Assembly (NCBI GenBank): GCA_963665525.1 | Contig: OY762280.1 | Span: 1,860,001 to 1,924,000, forward strand | Source: UBA12077 sp963665525 | GTDB taxonomy: Bacteria; Bacteroidota; Bacteroidia; Bacteroidales; UBA12077 | DNA: 64,000 nucleotides | Direction: 5' to 3' | Part shown: positions 26,420-34,810 of the stretch, one piece after another | Layout: each line of letters begins with the position of its first letter | How positions within the stretch are numbered: position 1 is the first letter of the stretch | Notes under the pieces: generated by a model | Told to the model about the DNA's origin: nothing | The model's input: only the letters and a program-made list of their open reading frames with translations | The model's database searches: none | Program-made: the position numbers and the translations under genes

Positions 26420-26878
26420 ATGAAACAAACATTTAAATTATCAGGAATTATATTCTTCATGATACTATTTTTAGGATCATGTCAGAATGTTGAAAAAAAA
26501 CAGGTAACTGAAGAAAGTAAGCCAGAAACTGAAAACAAAATAGATCTATCAACCCAAGAAAATTTCGAGAAATTCTTAGCTGATTGGAATATTACAATTC
26601 CAGAAAATTCAACATTAAAAGATTTAAAGAAAACAAACGACGGTAATTATAAAATTATATACAGCATTGAGCCTTTTAAAAATATTCAGGATTCGCTTCA
26701 AATAACTTATGAAAAAATGTTTGATGAAGCATTATTAAATAAAGGCTGGATAAAACCTAAAGCAGGGTGGGATCCTCATGGCACAGTTTATGAAAAAGAT
26801 GATATGTATTTTAAATTTTTTATTGTTGTTTCTGAGAAACATAATATATATGAATTAGCTTTTAAATATGGTGATTAA
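26420..26878 (+). CDS. Small lipoprotein of unknown function
   Basis: A 152-residue protein with a lipoprotein signal peptide (FMILFLGSCQNVE). After a charged linker (Glu/Lys-rich, ~25-45), a compact alpha/beta domain follows, with NFEKFLADWNITIPENSTL and a C-terminal VYEKDDMYFKFFIVVSEK strand pair. I do not recognise a family. The ATG is preceded by GGGGGA at good spacing. It has its own terminator and is followed 68 bp later by another secreted protein. Confidence 0.7.
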   Translation: MKQTFKLSGIIFFMILFLGSCQNVEKKQVTEESKPETENKIDLSTQENFEKFLADWNITIPENSTLKDLKKTNDGNYKIIYSIEPFKNIQDSLQITYEKMFDEALLNKGWIKPKAGWDPHGTVYEKDDMYFKFFIVVSEKHNIYELAFKYGD

Positions 26879-26900
26879 AAAGTATTAAACAAATAACCCA

Positions 26901-26940
26901 AAGAGTAAAATGCATAGGTATTTTACTCTTTTCAATTTTT
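26901..26940 (+). terminator. Rho-independent terminator after the small lipoprotein
   Basis: Perfect 11-bp stem AAGAGTAAAAT/ATTTTACTCTT with an 8-nt loop and a T-rich tail. It begins 23 bp after the stop codon. Confidence 0.85.
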
Positions 26941-26945
26941 AAAAT

Positions 26946-27905
26946 ATGAGAAAAATTACAGTTCTATTTTTTATAGTATTTGGTTTTATAAATACTATAA
27001 AGGCACAACTTGAAGTTAATGACACACTTCTTTTAGCATTTAACAATGATATTTTTTGGGGAGCATCTTCTGAACTTGAAATGGGGATGTATGCTGATTT
27101 TGGCAAGTATGGATCAACAAATCTTGGAGATGATAATTCTACCACTTGTTGGGCCGAAGGATCTGAAAAAGATGGTATAGGTGAATATATTTTACTAAGC
27201 ATCCCTGAAAAAATACAAAATATCAAAATCAAAAACGGATATCAGAAAAATGAGAATCTATATTATGCTAATAACAGACCTAAAACAATTGAGCTTTCAT
27301 TATATGCATCTTACGAACCATCGGGATATGTTACAGAATCACACAATGGATTCTTTATTAGCGAATCATTAGCAACAACCCAATTTGAGCTGGAAGATAA
27401 ATTAGGTTATCAAAATATTAAAACAGGTTTTGATTGGGAAAGAATTTTAGAAGAGTTAGATCATGACAATACCTTTGATAAAGATCGATTTGTATTGAAA
27501 ATAAAAATACTCAATGTTTATAAAGGAAATAAATGGAATGATGCATGCATTTCTGACATTAAAGTTATTCCAAATCCATATTTTGATCTTACCATAGATG
27601 AACATGGATTATTAAAAATAACAGGTGGCGATACTGATACCTTATTCTATAATACAGAAAACATTTACCAGGTTGTCGAAATAAGCAGTTATGCAGAGTG
27701 GATTATCTTTATCATTATGCCTTCTGATATTGAAGATTCAAGGGTTGAAACCATATATGAGTTATATAACACAAAAAAGGAAAAATTTATTGAGATAAAC
27801 GATATCTACGAAATGTATGGTTTTGTAAAAAAATCTGGTAAACTATTTTTAGAAGGCACCGACAAAGATTTTAATGACTACAGTATCTGCTTAGATGATT
27901 TATAG
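26946..27905 (+). CDS. Secreted protein with NADase-type glycan-binding (discoidin-like) domain
   Basis: A 319-residue protein with a signal peptide (1-20, cleaved after IKAQ). Residues ~35-215 resemble the NADase-type glycan-binding/discoidin-like domain: LGDDNSTTCWAEGSEKDGIGE, IKIKNGYQKNENLYYANNRP (key features: surface Trp, 'NGY' strand, 'NNRPK'), and KWNDACISDIKV at its end. Residues ~220-319 form a second, unrecognised beta-rich domain ending without a sorting tail. No enzyme motif was seen; a binding role at the cell surface or in the periplasm is likely. Confidence 0.7.
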   Translation: MRKITVLFFIVFGFINTIKAQLEVNDTLLLAFNNDIFWGASSELEMGMYADFGKYGSTNLGDDNSTTCWAEGSEKDGIGEYILLSIPEKIQNIKIKNGYQKNENLYYANNRPKTIELSLYASYEPSGYVTESHNGFFISESLATTQFELEDKLGYQNIKTGFDWERILEELDHDNTFDKDRFVLKIKILNVYKGNKWNDACISDIKVIPNPYFDLTIDEHGLLKITGGDTDTLFYNTENIYQVVEISSYAEWIIFIIMPSDIEDSRVETIYELYNTKKEKFIEINDIYEMYGFVKKSGKLFLEGTDKDFNDYSICLDDL

Positions 27906-27935
27906 AAATATTTAAAGAAATACCTAAAAAATAAT

Positions 27936-28001
27936 TGTCATTCCCGCGAAAGCGGGAATCTTATCATATAGAATAGATTCCCAATCAAGTTGGGAATGAC
28001 A
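27936..28001. repeat. REP-like element of two hairpins
   Basis: Outer arms TGTCATTCCC and GGGAATGACA enclose two hairpins: ATTCCCGC-GAAA-GCGGGAAT (27940-27959, GNRA-type loop) and ATTCCCAA-TCAAG-TTGGGAAT (27977-27997). It lies between two convergent genes, 17 bp before the stop of the permease gene, and could also end transcription. A degraded relative lies inside the element at 20622-20744. Confidence 0.7.
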
Positions 28002-28018
28002 GTTACTAATTATGCTAT

Positions 28019-30370
28019 TTACTCATATCTTATCGCATCAACAGGATTCATTCTTGCAGCTTTAATTGCTTGAACTGAAATGGTAAGTACTGCAATTATT
28101 AAACTAATAATACTTGCTGCAATAAAATATATCCAGTTAATATCAACTCTATATGGATAGTTTTGTAACCAATTATTCATTACAAAATAAGTTATTGGCC
28201 ACGATATTACATTGGTTATTAAAACCCACCTAATAATATCTTTATTTAATTTGCGAACAATACTATTTACAGATGCTCCAAAAGTTTTACGTATCCCTAT
28301 CTCTTTAAACTTTCGTGACACATTATACGATGTAAGAGCAAACAAACCTAAAATAGATAATATTAATGCGATACCTGATCCCCAGAATATCATTTTAAAC
28401 AACCTTTCTTCTATTTTATATTGATTCTTGAACATATCTTCAATAAAAAAATAATCCCAAAAATAATCAGGGTCGTGTTCCATAATTACATCTCTTATAT
28501 ATCTAATTGTATTTGCTTTATCGTCGGGATCGATTCTAATAGAAATATTGTTAAACCATTCTCTATAATTTGATAAATACAAAGGCGTTAAACTTTCGGT
28601 TGTAGCATAATAATGGTAATCTTTAGCTACACCAATAATTACCGACTCTCTATTTGTCATTACTTTAACACCAATCGGATTTTCAAGATTCAAAGCTCTA
28701 GCAGCTGTTTCATTAATAATTATCGATCTATTATCATCAAAAGTTGGATCAAAAGATCTACCTTTAACTATTTTAATTCCCATTGTTTCAGTATAGAAAT
28801 CAAGTACCCTATTCTCTGCACATGCCAGTTCTGTTTTTGGATCATCTGTCATTTTTCGAATGGATTGACCGCTTCTACCCCACCCCGGAATACTTTGCGA
28901 AGCCGTGACATTTTGAATATGATGGTAAGAAATTAACTTATTCCTGATACTCTCATAGCTTTTATTCAATTTAGGTGTACACTCGCTCAAAACAATTAAG
29001 TTTTCCTGATCAAACCCTAAATCTTTTTCCTTTAAATATTGAATCTGAGAATTAAATATAAAAATTGCTATTATTAATGATGTTGAAATAGTAAACTGTA
29101 TAAAAACCAACAATATTTTCAGAAAGTTATTTTTTGTTCCTGAATAAACAATTCCTTTCATCACTTTTATCGGATTAAATGCCGACATAACAAAAGCCGG
29201 ATATACTCCTGACAATAAACCAATAACAATAGCTATTAAAAAATAAATCACAAAAATCACCCATGTGGTTTGTCCAAATAAGGATAACTCCATATTAAGA
29301 TTTCCATTAACCATATATAGGAAGAACTCCGCAATTACAAAACCAATTAACATTGAAATAATTGTAAGAAATATCGACTCTGTTAAAAACTGTACTTTAA
29401 GTTTACGCTTAAAAGCACCCACAACTTTTCGAATTCCAACCTCTTTATTTCGATATTCGGAGTGAGATGTTAACAAATTTACGTAATTGATTATAGCAAT
29501 AAGTAATATAATAAACGCCAAAAAACTAAATAAATATAGTGTTTTAACAGAACCCAAACGACCTATTTCGTATCCCAAATTACTTTTTAAGTAAACATCC
29601 TTGAACGGCTGAATAGGACTAGTTACGGTTTCTGACCACTCACCTACTGCTGCAAGTAAAACTTTATCGGCAACCGAACGTATTTTCTTTTCAACGGGGA
29701 GAGTAATATACTCTTTCAATTTAAAGAATGTATGCACATCGAGCATTAACCAGCTTACCAAATCCTTATGATAAAAAAAGCTGTTAATAATGTCAAATTT
29801 AATCATAGTCTTCTCCGAGTCATCAATTACCCAAGCTATTTCAAGATCTTTTCCATCATATTGAACAATTTCGTGCATAGGATCTTTATTGCCAAATACT
29901 TTTTTTGCAAATGATTTAGAAATTGCAATTTGAGTAGGTGATTTCATAAATGAATTCCTATCACCTTGTAAGAGCTTAAATGAAAAAACATCCAGCATCA
30001 GCGAATCTGCAATTAAGATATTGGTTTCGGGATAAAATTGCTGATCTATTTTTATTAATGAGCTTCCATACCAGCGCACAAATCTTGTTGCGCAATCTAT
30101 TTCCGGAACTTGTTCCATCAAAGCTGGAGCTACACCATAAACCGTATTCGGCATTGAATCGTTTAATACTTCGCTATGTAATCCTGCTCCTATCCTGTAA
30201 ATTTTATCATAGTCTTTAAATCCTTTATTAATACTTAATTCGTTGTTAATAAAAAGAAATGCAACTAAACTACTCGCAATTCCAATAGCTAAACCCAATA
30301 TATTAACTGTAGAATATCCCGGACTTTTAAATATATTTCTGATAAAAACTTTTAAATAATTTCTAAACAT
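28019..30370 (-). CDS. MacB/FtsX-type ABC transporter permease
   Basis: A large permease (783 residues from the chosen start) with two copies of the MacB periplasmic core plus FtsX membrane domain. There is one helix near the N-terminus, three around residues 280-420, a second single helix near 440-460, and three at the C-terminus ending in the signature ARMNPVDAIRYE. The family's usual N-terminus, MFRNYLKVFIRNIFKS, sets the start at 30370. An ATG 45 bp upstream (30415) is in frame but adds an atypical extension. No cognate ATPase is adjacent. The gene is divergent from a sigma-54 activator/histidine kinase pair, a frequent neighbour of such permeases in Bacteroidota, which probably controls it. 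Likely roles are peptide, lipid or antimicrobial export, or envelope remodelling. Confidence 0.82.
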   Translation of the reverse strand: MFRNYLKVFIRNIFKSPGYSTVNILGLAIGIASSLVAFLFINNELSINKGFKDYDKIYRIGAGLHSEVLNDSMPNTVYGVAPALMEQVPEIDCATRFVRWYGSSLIKIDQQFYPETNILIADSLMLDVFSFKLLQGDRNSFMKSPTQIAISKSFAKKVFGNKDPMHEIVQYDGKDLEIAWVIDDSEKTMIKFDIINSFFYHKDLVSWLMLDVHTFFKLKEYITLPVEKKIRSVADKVLLAAVGEWSETVTSPIQPFKDVYLKSNLGYEIGRLGSVKTLYLFSFLAFIILLIAIINYVNLLTSHSEYRNKEVGIRKVVGAFKRKLKVQFLTESIFLTIISMLIGFVIAEFFLYMVNGNLNMELSLFGQTTWVIFVIYFLIAIVIGLLSGVYPAFVMSAFNPIKVMKGIVYSGTKNNFLKILLVFIQFTISTSLIIAIFIFNSQIQYLKEKDLGFDQENLIVLSECTPKLNKSYESIRNKLISYHHIQNVTASQSIPGWGRSGQSIRKMTDDPKTELACAENRVLDFYTETMGIKIVKGRSFDPTFDDNRSIIINETAARALNLENPIGVKVMTNRESVIIGVAKDYHYYATTESLTPLYLSNYREWFNNISIRIDPDDKANTIRYIRDVIMEHDPDYFWDYFFIEDMFKNQYKIEERLFKMIFWGSGIALILSILGLFALTSYNVSRKFKEIGIRKTFGASVNSIVRKLNKDIIRWVLITNVISWPITYFVMNNWLQNYPYRVDINWIYFIAASIISLIIAVLTISVQAIKAARMNPVDAIRYE

Positions 30371-30482
30371 ATCTGTAAAATTAATTGATTTTAGCTCAAT
30401 AAAACCAATCGACATACCACAAATGTTATTTACTTGTTTTTCTGATATTTACTATAATATTGATTAAATAACAATTAAAAAA

Positions 30483-30501
30483 GTGTTAAGTTTCTTAACA
30501 C
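30483..30501. promoter_or_regulatory. Dyad GTGTTAAG-TTT-CTTAACAC
   Basis: Perfect 8-bp arms around TTT, placed between the divergent permease and sigma-54 activator genes. It is a candidate enhancer-type binding site for the activator encoded immediately downstream. Confidence 0.4.
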
Positions 30502-30529
30502 ATACTGTTCAATTGCCGAACAATTCCTT

Positions 30530-30537
30530 TATATTTG
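30530..30537 (+). promoter_or_regulatory. Possible Bacteroidota -7 element TATATTTG
   Basis: Exact match to TAnnTTTG, 12 bp before the ATG of the response regulator. If used, the leader would be very short. No good -33 TTTG was found. Confidence 0.3.
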
Positions 30538-30549
30538 AAATAAAAAAGT

Positions 30550-31920
30550 ATGGCCATCTCACAATCAAACATACTTATAATTGACGATAACAAGCAAATT
30601 CGAGAGTCGCTTGAATTATTCCTTGGAAGACATTTTTCTGAAGTTACTGTAATTTCTAATCCAAACAATATTGTTAGTACTCTCGAAAATAATCAATTTG
30701 ATATAATTCTTTTGGACATGAATTTCTCTGCCGGACGTCATTCTGGTAACGAAGGAATTTTCTGGTTACGTGAAATTTTAAAAATCGATCCTCACGCAGT
30801 GATTATTCTAATTACAGCTTATGGCAAAGTTGAGCTAGCAGTTGATACAATAAAAGAAGGTGCTTTTGATTTTATTCTTAAACCATGGGATAATAGTAAG
30901 CTCCTAGCAACTATAAATGCTGGAATTAAACATAGAAAATCTAATTCTAAGATAAAACAATTAAAAGAACAGCAAAGTATTTTAATTGAAGAAAAAGAGC
31001 AGAAATATAGTTTTTTACGAGGCGAATCGCCTGAAATGAAACAAATAGATGAAATTATTTCTAAGGTTGCCACAACCGATGCCAATGTTTTAATTCTTGG
31101 AGAAAATGGAACCGGTAAAGAAGTTTTAGCAAGAGAAATACATCGACAATCGAACAGAAAAAATGAAATTTTTATGTCGATTGACCTATCTGCATTAACC
31201 GAAACCTTATTCGAAAGCGAATTATTTGGCTACAAGAAGGGCGCATTTACCGATGCTAAAGAAGACCGATCGGGAAAAATAGAAGCTTCGCATAAAGGAA
31301 CTCTTTTTTTAGATGAAATAGGAAACCTGCCTCTTCATTTACAATCGAAACTATTAACTGTACTTCAAACACGAACAATTACCAAATTAGGGTCATCGGA
31401 TAATAAAACAGTAGATTTCAGGTTGATTTGTGCTACCAACAAACCCTTATTTGAACTAAGCAAAGAAGGTATTTTTCGTGAAGATTTATTGTACAGAATT
31501 AATACCGTTCAAATTGAAATTCCTCCTTTAAGAGATAGAAAAGAAGACATTCTACCTTTAAGTGAATATTTTCTTCGTATATATTCGAACAAGTACAATA
31601 AACAAGGGTTAAAACTAACAAAGAACACTGTTTCTAAACTAGAGAATTATAACTGGCCTGGAAACATAAGAGAACTAAAGCATAGTATTGAAAGAGCTGT
31701 TATTTTATCAGCTCAGGCTAACTTAAATATTGAACATTTATCATTATCTGAATCAACTAGAACAGATACCAGTCAAGATACATTAAATTTAACTGAACTA
31801 GAAAAACAAGCTATTCAGAAAGCCATTAAAAAGTCTGGAGGGAATATGTCTAAAGCTGCCGATATTTTAGGAATATCAAGGACTACATTATATTTTAAAA
31901 TTTCGAAATATGGGATTTAA
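30550..31920 (+). CDS. Sigma-54-dependent response regulator (NtrC family)
   Basis: A 456-residue protein with three domains. The receiver domain (1-125) has acidic pocket Asp12/Asp13, phospho-acceptor Asp56, Thr89 and Lys111. The AAA+ domain (~155-395) has Walker A GENGTGKE at 184-191 and Walker B TLFLDEI at 251-257. The C-terminal Fis-type helix-turn-helix is at ~425-455 (NMSKAADILGISRTTLYFKI). The sigma-54 contact loop reads GAFTDA (231-236), a known minor variant of GAFTGA. The stop codon overlaps the start of the histidine kinase gene by 11 bp. It probably controls the divergent ABC permease from a -24/-12 promoter. Confidence 0.93.
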   Translation: MAISQSNILIIDDNKQIRESLELFLGRHFSEVTVISNPNNIVSTLENNQFDIILLDMNFSAGRHSGNEGIFWLREILKIDPHAVIILITAYGKVELAVDTIKEGAFDFILKPWDNSKLLATINAGIKHRKSNSKIKQLKEQQSILIEEKEQKYSFLRGESPEMKQIDEIISKVATTDANVLILGENGTGKEVLAREIHRQSNRKNEIFMSIDLSALTETLFESELFGYKKGAFTDAKEDRSGKIEASHKGTLFLDEIGNLPLHLQSKLLTVLQTRTITKLGSSDNKTVDFRLICATNKPLFELSKEGIFREDLLYRINTVQIEIPPLRDRKEDILPLSEYFLRIYSNKYNKQGLKLTKNTVSKLENYNWPGNIRELKHSIERAVILSAQANLNIEHLSLSESTRTDTSQDTLNLTELEKQAIQKAIKKSGGNMSKAADILGISRTTLYFKISKYGI

Positions 31921-33238
31921 TAAGTATATACTAAATATTATTATCAGGTCAGTACTCATTGCAATAACTGCATTGATAATGGTTGTTTTTGCTGTTAAAC
32001 TTGACTGGATTTTCACCTTCATTTTTATTTGCATCTTATTTTGTTTACAAATTTTTCTTTTGATTCGATATGCAAGTAAAGTAAATAGAGATATTGCAAA
32101 TTTCCTTATTCATTTAAAAGAACAAAATACAACCTTAAAATTATCAAGCCACAATATTGATAAGATATTTGGAGGTTTATCGAATGAATTTGAACGAATT
32201 AATCAAGGATTTAAAAAAATTGAGAATGAAAAAATTCAAAAACAAAATCTTTTAAACTTAATACTTGAGAGAGTAGGTACTGGAATTCTTTTAATCAACT
32301 ATCATGATGAAATTAAACTTTTTAACAAGGCTCTTTTAAACCTGTTAGGAATTACAGCAAAAAGCAATAAATCTGAACTAAATAAAAAAATCAATCATTT
32401 AGTTAACGAATGTCCAAATCTTAAACCCGGAGAGCAAAATATCATTAATATTTCTGTCAATAATATTACCAGAAGAATTTTAATTGCATTATCAGAAATT
32501 AAGGAAGCTGAAGAGAAAATTAAAATCTATTCATTTCATGATATTGACCGAGAAATGACCGATTATGAACTTCAATCATGGAATGGAATGATGAAAGTAT
32601 TATCGCATGAAATCTTAAATACCGTAACTCCTATTTCTACTACTGTTGATACCCTTAAAGATTGTTACATTTATGACGGAGAAGATAAAAAGCCAGAAAA
32701 TATCAATAAAAAAGATATTCAAGATACCGTAAAAAGTATTCACATACTTGAAAATAGAATTAATGGTTTAAAAGGTTTCATAAGTAAATTCAGACAGTTT
32801 TTAGATATTCCGGTTCCTGAACTGAAAACGATTCCAATTAATGATTTATTTAAGCTTATTCTCGAAACATATCAAAAAGAAAACATTAAATTTTCTGCCA
32901 ATATTATCAGCAAAACCATTTCCATTTTAGCTGACAAAGAACTGATTGAGTTAGTTTTTATCAATATTATTAAAAATGCAATAGAAGCTCAAGCAACGGA
33001 AATAAAGCTGGATGTGCTTCAAGATAATCATAAAACGATTATTTCGATTAAGGATAACGGAACAGGAATAGAACCTAAAATCCTAAAAAAAATATTTCTA
33101 CCTTTTTATACTACAAAGTCGCACGGCAGCGGCATTGGACTTTCTATTGCACGACAGATTATGTTTGCCCATAAAGGAAGTATTGAGGTACAATCCTCTG
33201 ATAAAGGAACTATAATTAATCTAATATTTCCTTATTAG
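31910..33238 (+). CDS. NtrY-like sensor histidine kinase
   Basis: A 442-residue membrane kinase with two N-terminal helices (~8-30 and 33-54), a linker, a PAS-like domain (~112-215), and an H-box VLSHEILNTVTP with His233. It also has an ATPase domain with N-box NIIKNAIEAQ, G1 box DNGTGIEP, the lid TTKSHGSGIGLS and an ending in typical HATPase strands. The gene overlaps the response regulator by 11 bp, so the two are a cognate pair. There is little periplasmic sequence, so the signal is probably sensed in the membrane or cytoplasm. The partial kinase at the right end of the window has the same H-box type (LSHEIMNSVSP). Confidence 0.92.
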   Translation: MGFNKYILNIIIRSVLIAITALIMVVFAVKLDWIFTFIFICILFCLQIFLLIRYASKVNRDIANFLIHLKEQNTTLKLSSHNIDKIFGGLSNEFERINQGFKKIENEKIQKQNLLNLILERVGTGILLINYHDEIKLFNKALLNLLGITAKSNKSELNKKINHLVNECPNLKPGEQNIINISVNNITRRILIALSEIKEAEEKIKIYSFHDIDREMTDYELQSWNGMMKVLSHEILNTVTPISTTVDTLKDCYIYDGEDKKPENINKKDIQDTVKSIHILENRINGLKGFISKFRQFLDIPVPELKTIPINDLFKLILETYQKENIKFSANIISKTISILADKELIELVFINIIKNAIEAQATEIKLDVLQDNHKTIISIKDNGTGIEPKILKKIFLPFYTTKSHGSGIGLSIARQIMFAHKGSIEVQSSDKGTIINLIFPY

Positions 33239-33262
33239 GATAAAAGTCCAAGAGTTTGTATT

Positions 33263-33272
33263 TAACTTTGCA
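33263..33272 (+). promoter_or_regulatory. -7 element TAACTTTGCA
   Basis: Exact TAnnTTTG followed by CA, 5 bp before the ATG of the Y1 transposase gene. The element matches well but would leave almost no leader; no clear -33 box. Confidence 0.35.
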
Positions 33273-33277
33273 GCATA

Positions 33278-33946
33278 ATGGTAAAATTGGCTCCTATTGA
33301 ATATGATAAATATTACCACATTTATAACCGTGGTATTAATAGTTGTAATCTATTTGAGCAAAAATCTGATTTTGAATACTTTTTAAAATTGTATGAAAAA
33401 TATATTGATCCTGTTGCAAATACATATGCATGGTGCTTAATGCCGAATCACTTTCATTTTCTAATAAGAATTAAAGATGAAGATGAAATTGGTTATTACA
33501 AACCTTTAAACTCTGGCAGGTCTAAAGACTCTACCAAGTTTAAAGTAACATATGACCTTTCAGAGTTCAAAGAACCTGAAAGAGTCAGTAGAAAACCTAA
33601 TCCTACTAGACACTTATCACATCTTTTTAATGCATATACAAAGTATTTTAACAAAAAATACGATCGACATGGCAGCTTACTTGAGAAACCATTCAGAAGA
33701 AAAGAAATCTCGGATAATAAATATTTAAAATATCTAGTATATTATATACATCATAATCCTGTTCATCATAACTTTGTTAATAAAATAGATGATTATAAGT
33801 GGAGTAGTTTTCAATCTTTTTTGTCATCTGAAAAAATCAATGAAGTTATTGAATGGTTTGATGATTTAGATAATCTATTATTCTTTCACAAACAACAACA
33901 AGAATTAGTTAAGTTAAAAGAATTACTAATTGACGATTCATTTTAA
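33278..33946 (+). CDS. REP-associated tyrosine transposase-like protein (Y1_Tnp)
   Basis: A 222-residue protein of the IS200/IS605-related RAYT family. It has the N-terminal YYHIYNRGI strand, the metal-binding HUH motif MPNHFHFLI (His58, His60), the likely catalytic Tyr120 in FNAYTKYFN, and the C-terminal YYIHHNPV...KWSSFQSFL block. RAYTs are usually single-copy and act on REP-type hairpins rather than as ordinary insertion sequences. No terminal hairpins or repeats flank the gene here, but a two-hairpin REP-like element lies at 27936-28001. It is inserted between the histidine kinase and the methylase gene, all on the same strand. Confidence 0.85.
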   Translation: MVKLAPIEYDKYYHIYNRGINSCNLFEQKSDFEYFLKLYEKYIDPVANTYAWCLMPNHFHFLIRIKDEDEIGYYKPLNSGRSKDSTKFKVTYDLSEFKEPERVSRKPNPTRHLSHLFNAYTKYFNKKYDRHGSLLEKPFRRKEISDNKYLKYLVYYIHHNPVHHNFVNKIDDYKWSSFQSFLSSEKINEVIEWFDDLDNLLFFHKQQQELVKLKELLIDDSF

Positions 33947-33956
33947 GTAAAAAAAC

Positions 33957-34664
33957 ATGCAAGCAAAAATATATTTAATACCAACAACATTAGGCGATAG
34001 CCCAGTCGAAAATGTTATACCTCAACAAGTGATTGATGTAATTAATAATACTCAACATTACATTGTTGAAAATATAAAAACAGCACGTCGTTATCTTATA
34101 AAAGCAGGAATCAAAACAAAAATTGACGACCTTACTTTTTATGAATTAAATAAACACTCCTCTCCTAAAGAATACGAATCGTATTTAAATGCAATAAAAG
34201 AAAATAAAAATATTGGTATTATTTCAGAAGCAGGAACACCAGGTGTGGCGGATCCTGGAGCAGATATTGTTGCAATAGCACATCGAAAAAACATTCCTGT
34301 TGTTCCTTTGGTTGGTCCTTCATCAATACTCTTATCAGTGATGGCATCGGGATTAAACGGTCAGAGTTTTGCTTTTGTTGGATACCTGCCAATAAAGAAA
34401 CCTGAACGAATTAAGAAAATTAAAGAACTGGAAAGAAGATCGCAAATAGAAAATCAAACTCAATTATTTATTGAAGCTCCTTATCGTAACAACCATTTAT
34501 TAGAAGATATTCTAAACACCTGCGGATATGAAACTAAAGTTTGTATTGCATGTGATATCACTTTAGAAACCGAGTTTATAAAAACCAAGTCGGTAAAAGA
34601 ATGGAAGAAGAACATTCCAAATCTTCATAAAAAACCAACTATATTTTTGATTCACAGATACTAA
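33957..34664 (+). CDS. SAM-dependent methyltransferase, tetrapyrrole methylase/RsmI-like
   Basis: A 235-residue protein of the tetrapyrrole-methylase fold. It has IYLIPTTLGD at the N-terminus, SEAGTPGVADPGADIV (~96-111, the RsmI signature), VPLVGPSSILLSVMASGLNG (~122-141) and FVGYLP. RsmI methylates the 2'-O of C1402 in 16S rRNA. This Bacteroidota form is shorter than typical RsmI (about 280 residues), because the C-terminal extension is missing, so it may be a paralogue with another target. Starts 10 bp after the Y1 transposase gene. Confidence 0.78.
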   Translation: MQAKIYLIPTTLGDSPVENVIPQQVIDVINNTQHYIVENIKTARRYLIKAGIKTKIDDLTFYELNKHSSPKEYESYLNAIKENKNIGIISEAGTPGVADPGADIVAIAHRKNIPVVPLVGPSSILLSVMASGLNGQSFAFVGYLPIKKPERIKKIKELERRSQIENQTQLFIEAPYRNNHLLEDILNTCGYETKVCIACDITLETEFIKTKSVKEWKKNIPNLHKKPTIFLIHRY

Positions 34665-34766
34665 TATTTGTATTAAAATACCATTCTTTTTTCTATCATT
34701 TATGATTGTATTTTATTACCTGGTATAATTATTAGAATAGTTTACTAATTAGTTCTAAAAAATGTA

Positions 34767-34774
34767 TATTTTTG
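34767..34774 (+). promoter_or_regulatory. Possible -7 element TATTTTTG of the porin gene
   Basis: Exact TAnnTTTG match about 36 bp before the ATG of the FadL-like porin gene, a reasonable leader length. A TTTA rather than TTTG lies about 22 bp upstream. Confidence 0.35.
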
Positions 34775-34810
34775 ACCTTTTTACTAATACATTCTAATAT
34801 TTAAATAAAT

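Noticed and set aside
28019..30415. Permease start at 30415
   Set aside because: The 15 extra residues are unlike the family; the typical MFRNYLKVF-type N-terminus begins at 30370. Kept as an alternative only.
33278..33946. Y1 transposase gene as a complete insertion sequence
   Set aside because: No terminal hairpins, inverted repeats or target duplication were found at its edges; it fits a domesticated single-copy RAYT better.
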